Source of the DNA: Saccoglossus kowalevskii | Taxonomy: Eukaryota > Hemichordata > Enteropneusta > Harrimaniidae | NCBI RefSeq assembly: GCF_000003605.2 | Contig: NW_003105102.1 | Span: forward strand, 340,171-350,651 | DNA: 10,481 bases | Direction: 5' to 3' | Translations under genes and position numbers: made by a program | Notes under the pieces: generated by a model | Databases searched by the model: none | What the model was told of the DNA's origin: nothing | Seen by the model: only the letters and a program-made list of their open reading frames with translations | Part shown: positions 8,991-10,481 of the stretch, in pieces | Position numbering within the stretch: position 1 is the stretch's first letter | How the letters are laid out: each line of letters begins with the position of its first letter

Positions 8991-9090
8991 AATTCCTAAT
9001 TTCCGAGTTACTATTTTTCTCACGAAAATCGATAGAGGGCGTTCTCAACTTACCCGGATGACAGTCCATTCAACGTTCGTGGTGGGGTTG
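8991..9090 (+). repeat. left terminal inverted repeat
   Basis: It begins AATTCCTAATTTCCGAGTT and matches the reverse complement of the right end (AATTTCTAATTTTCGAGTT). Shared later blocks, in the same order, are TTTTCT, TAGAGGGCG (9033-9041), TACCC-GATGAC (9051-9062) and GTGGGGTTG (9082-9090). The first 30 bases differ at about five places; an 11-base gap separates later blocks. Confidence 0.8.
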
Positions 9091-9182
9091 AAATTTGAGC
9101 GGCGTCTGCTGTAAGCAATATACTAGTAGTTACTGTTGCCGAAGTCTTATTTTTTACAAACGTTTTGCAAGAATTGGTCAAA

Positions 9183-9530
9183 ATGGTTAACTGGCATTGT
9201 AATGCCCCGGACTATTCCTTGGGTTCGATTAAAAAGAAAAAACAGCGAAATATCCTGAGATGAAAGGCGTAACTTTTCATACATTTCTTTCTCGTCCAAG
9301 AAATCAACACTTCAACGCCAGTGGATTCGAATGTGTCGTCGGGAATCTGAGTGGACGCCAAACTATATTCCCGGGTTTGTTCACGGCATTTTCCATCCTG
9401 CGCCAGTACTTTTTTTAGTTCAATAACTGGAGACAGCCGTCTTTCAACCGCAGTTATACATCGATTGAAAAACGAAGACTCTGTCAGCTTCCCGAGACGA
9501 GCGCAAATGAAAACATTGAGCCGGATTTGA
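9183..9530 (+). pseudogene. THAP zinc-finger protein relic (transposon-derived)
   Basis: THAP is a C2CH zinc finger that binds DNA, found at the N-terminus of P-type transposases and of domesticated animal proteins. The pieces occur in family order but in different frames. MVNWHCNAP starts at ATG 9183 (stop TGA at 9261). FHTF is at 9275-9286. LQRQWIRMCRRESEWTP is at 9310-9360, covering the conserved Trp and the invariant WTP. KLYSRVCSRHF is at 9360-9392, covering the C-x2-H ligands. At least two frameshifts and one stop break it, and the second zinc-ligand Cys (usual GC) appears as Tyr in APDY. The last frame runs to TGA 9528. About 180 bases separate the ATG from the left inverted repeat. 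A domain of about 90 residues is normal for THAP, so the domain itself is nearly complete though broken. Confidence 0.85.
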
Positions 9531-9809
9531 TGAAAAATTCGTTCGTTGCCGATTCCCACATCGATCTTCTTATTCAGAATCCTTATGATGGCATTTTTTG
9601 CGAAGTTGAAGTTAAAATAACTACGAAAGGAAAAAAACGTGTGTCCATTTATGATAACTGATCGCCTGGTGAATAAAATATTAAATCAAATTTACACTAC
9701 ACAGTTACAAACACCAGAAACTATTTTAGAGTTTGATTTAATAATAAACCATGGCTTGTAAGGATTTTCCTACATGGACCATAGCCGAATACACTCTGCC
9801 ATAATGAAA

Positions 9810-10177
9810 TTAAATTCTGTATTCTGCACATGATGAAGCTTTACGGAAATTATGAAGTAAGTAACCATTAATAATTCGATATTCTTTCAGTCTGGCTGTT
9901 GTCCAGTCACTTCGATGCAACAAATATGCGAACATATCAGCTATTTCAAACAAAGGCAAAGTATGAAGTTTTTTTGCCAAGTTTTTACGTTACACGGATC
10001 TACCAGAGTTATCGTCGACTCGTGTTTGACTCTTGGCGAACATTTAACTCGTTTGCTAACTCAACAAGTTCAAACAGTTTAGCTTTACGAACATTGCTGC
10101 AAGTTATACCACGATCCTGAAGAAATTTGCGGAGTTTTGGAACTTTTTTGCCTTTTCCAATCTATTGATTTACGCAT
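9810..10177 (-). pseudogene. SAP-like protein relic of a repeat-associated invertebrate family
   Basis: Three pieces lie in order on the minus strand in shifting frames. A possible ATG at 10177 gives MRKSIDWK. From 10143, VPKLRKFLQDRGITCSNVRK continues into a helix (AKLFELVELANEL), the pattern of a SAP DNA-binding motif, ending at TAA 10011-10009. A tract with KTWQKNF follows, then from 9959 LPLFEIADMFAYLLHRSDWT and LKEYRIINGYLLHNF, ending at TAA 9812-9810. From memory, this order (SAP-like motif, W-x2-NF, then LP-x-F-x2-x-D-I-x2-YL and a LK-x-Y/F-K/R block) is the N-terminus of large invertebrate repeat proteins often labelled SWIM-type or YqaJ-domain proteins. The later domains are absent. 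The frameshifts between pieces make it a dead copy. It faces the THAP relic and starts about 30-60 bases inside the right inverted repeat. Confidence 0.7.
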
Positions 10178-10203
10178 GTAAGAATACAGAACTTCAATAT
10201 AAA

Positions 10204-10294
10204 CAACCCCACTCAGGCTCGTCATCTGGGTATTTTGGATGCGCCCTCTAGCGGAATTCCGTAGAAAACTAACAACTCGAAAATTAGAAATTAA
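10204..10294 (-). repeat. right terminal inverted repeat
   Basis: Read on the minus strand from 10294 it starts TTAATTTCTAATTTTCGAGTT and carries CTAGAGGGCG, TACCCAGATGAC and GTGGGGTTG in the same order as the left end. The block at 10241-10254 (GCGCCCTCTAGCGG on plus) also reads as a 13-of-14 match to the CTCF core on the minus strand. Confidence 0.8.
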
Positions 10295-10481
10295 GTCTTC
10301 ACTAGACTGCACATCCACTCAATAATACGCAATACACGGTATCAATAAGGTAAGGTTGCAGGATTTAGCCACATAGACAGTCCGACCAACCATTTATTTG
10401 TACTCTACAAAAACGCCATAAGGAAACTACTTAAGTTCGCATTACTGAAAAGTTAGTAATAAACTTGAAAATGAAAATTAG

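Larger units (their letters stand above)
8991..10294. mobile_element. decayed DNA transposon with terminal inverted repeats and two inward-facing gene relics
   Basis: The two ends align as inverted repeats, and between them a THAP relic runs inward on the plus strand and a SAP-type relic inward on the minus strand. The element is about 1.3 kb and has no visible transposase catalytic region, so it is internally deleted or non-autonomous as well as frameshifted. THAP domains are known in P and Kolobok transposases. TTAA stands at the right tip (10291-10294), the target used by Kolobok, but the left tip reads CGAA, so the superfamily stays open. The left tip abuts the exact end of the P450 arm match. 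Confidence 0.7.

Noticed and set aside
9212-9559. 115-residue open frame on the minus strand
   Set aside because: It is antisense to the THAP relic and has no family resemblance; the sense strand explains the sequence.
1-10481. CRISPR array, tRNA or rRNA genes, bacterial operons, retroviral or LTR genes
   Set aside because: No regularly spaced repeats, no cloverleaf with a proper T-loop, no conserved rRNA words and no reverse transcriptase motifs were seen on either strand.

Overview
The window looks like AT-rich nuclear DNA from an invertebrate animal. It contains intron-split coding sequence, long non-coding stretches, many simple repeats and decayed transposon genes. There are no bacterial gene packing, Shine-Dalgarno sites or operons. 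The species cannot be read from the sequence. A CYP1/CYP2-like cytochrome P450 together with relics of THAP and SAP-type transposon proteins fits an invertebrate deuterostome or a lophotrochozoan.

The main structure is a large inverted duplication. A left arm (about 1468-3098) and a right arm (about 7535-8989) are reverse complements of each other and lie about 4.4 kb apart. Each arm carries the 5' end of the same P450 gene, placed head to head. The left copy (minus strand, exons 2516-2681 and 2063-2236) has open reading frames and good splice sites with matching phases. No later exon is visible, so it is either the start of a gene that leaves the window or a fragment. The right copy (plus strand, from 7987) is a clear pseudogene: it has a stop codon in exon 2, and three deletions of 84, 55 and 26 bp remove both splice donors.

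Immediately outside the right arm is a second structure, about 8991-10294. It is bounded by imperfect terminal inverted repeats of roughly 90-100 bp. Inside are two broken genes pointing inward from the two ends: a THAP zinc-finger protein on the plus strand (9183-9530), and a SAP-like protein of a repeat-associated invertebrate family on the minus strand (9810-10177). I read this as a dead, internally deleted DNA transposon.

The left 1.4 kb holds one possible 3'-terminal exon of an unknown gene (833-1092, with a poly(A) signal after it) and some low-complexity sequence. The 4.4 kb spacer between the arms has no gene I can support, only palindromes, short repeats and one weak P450-like motif near 6778. 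All splice and regulatory calls are by eye, without transcript or database support.
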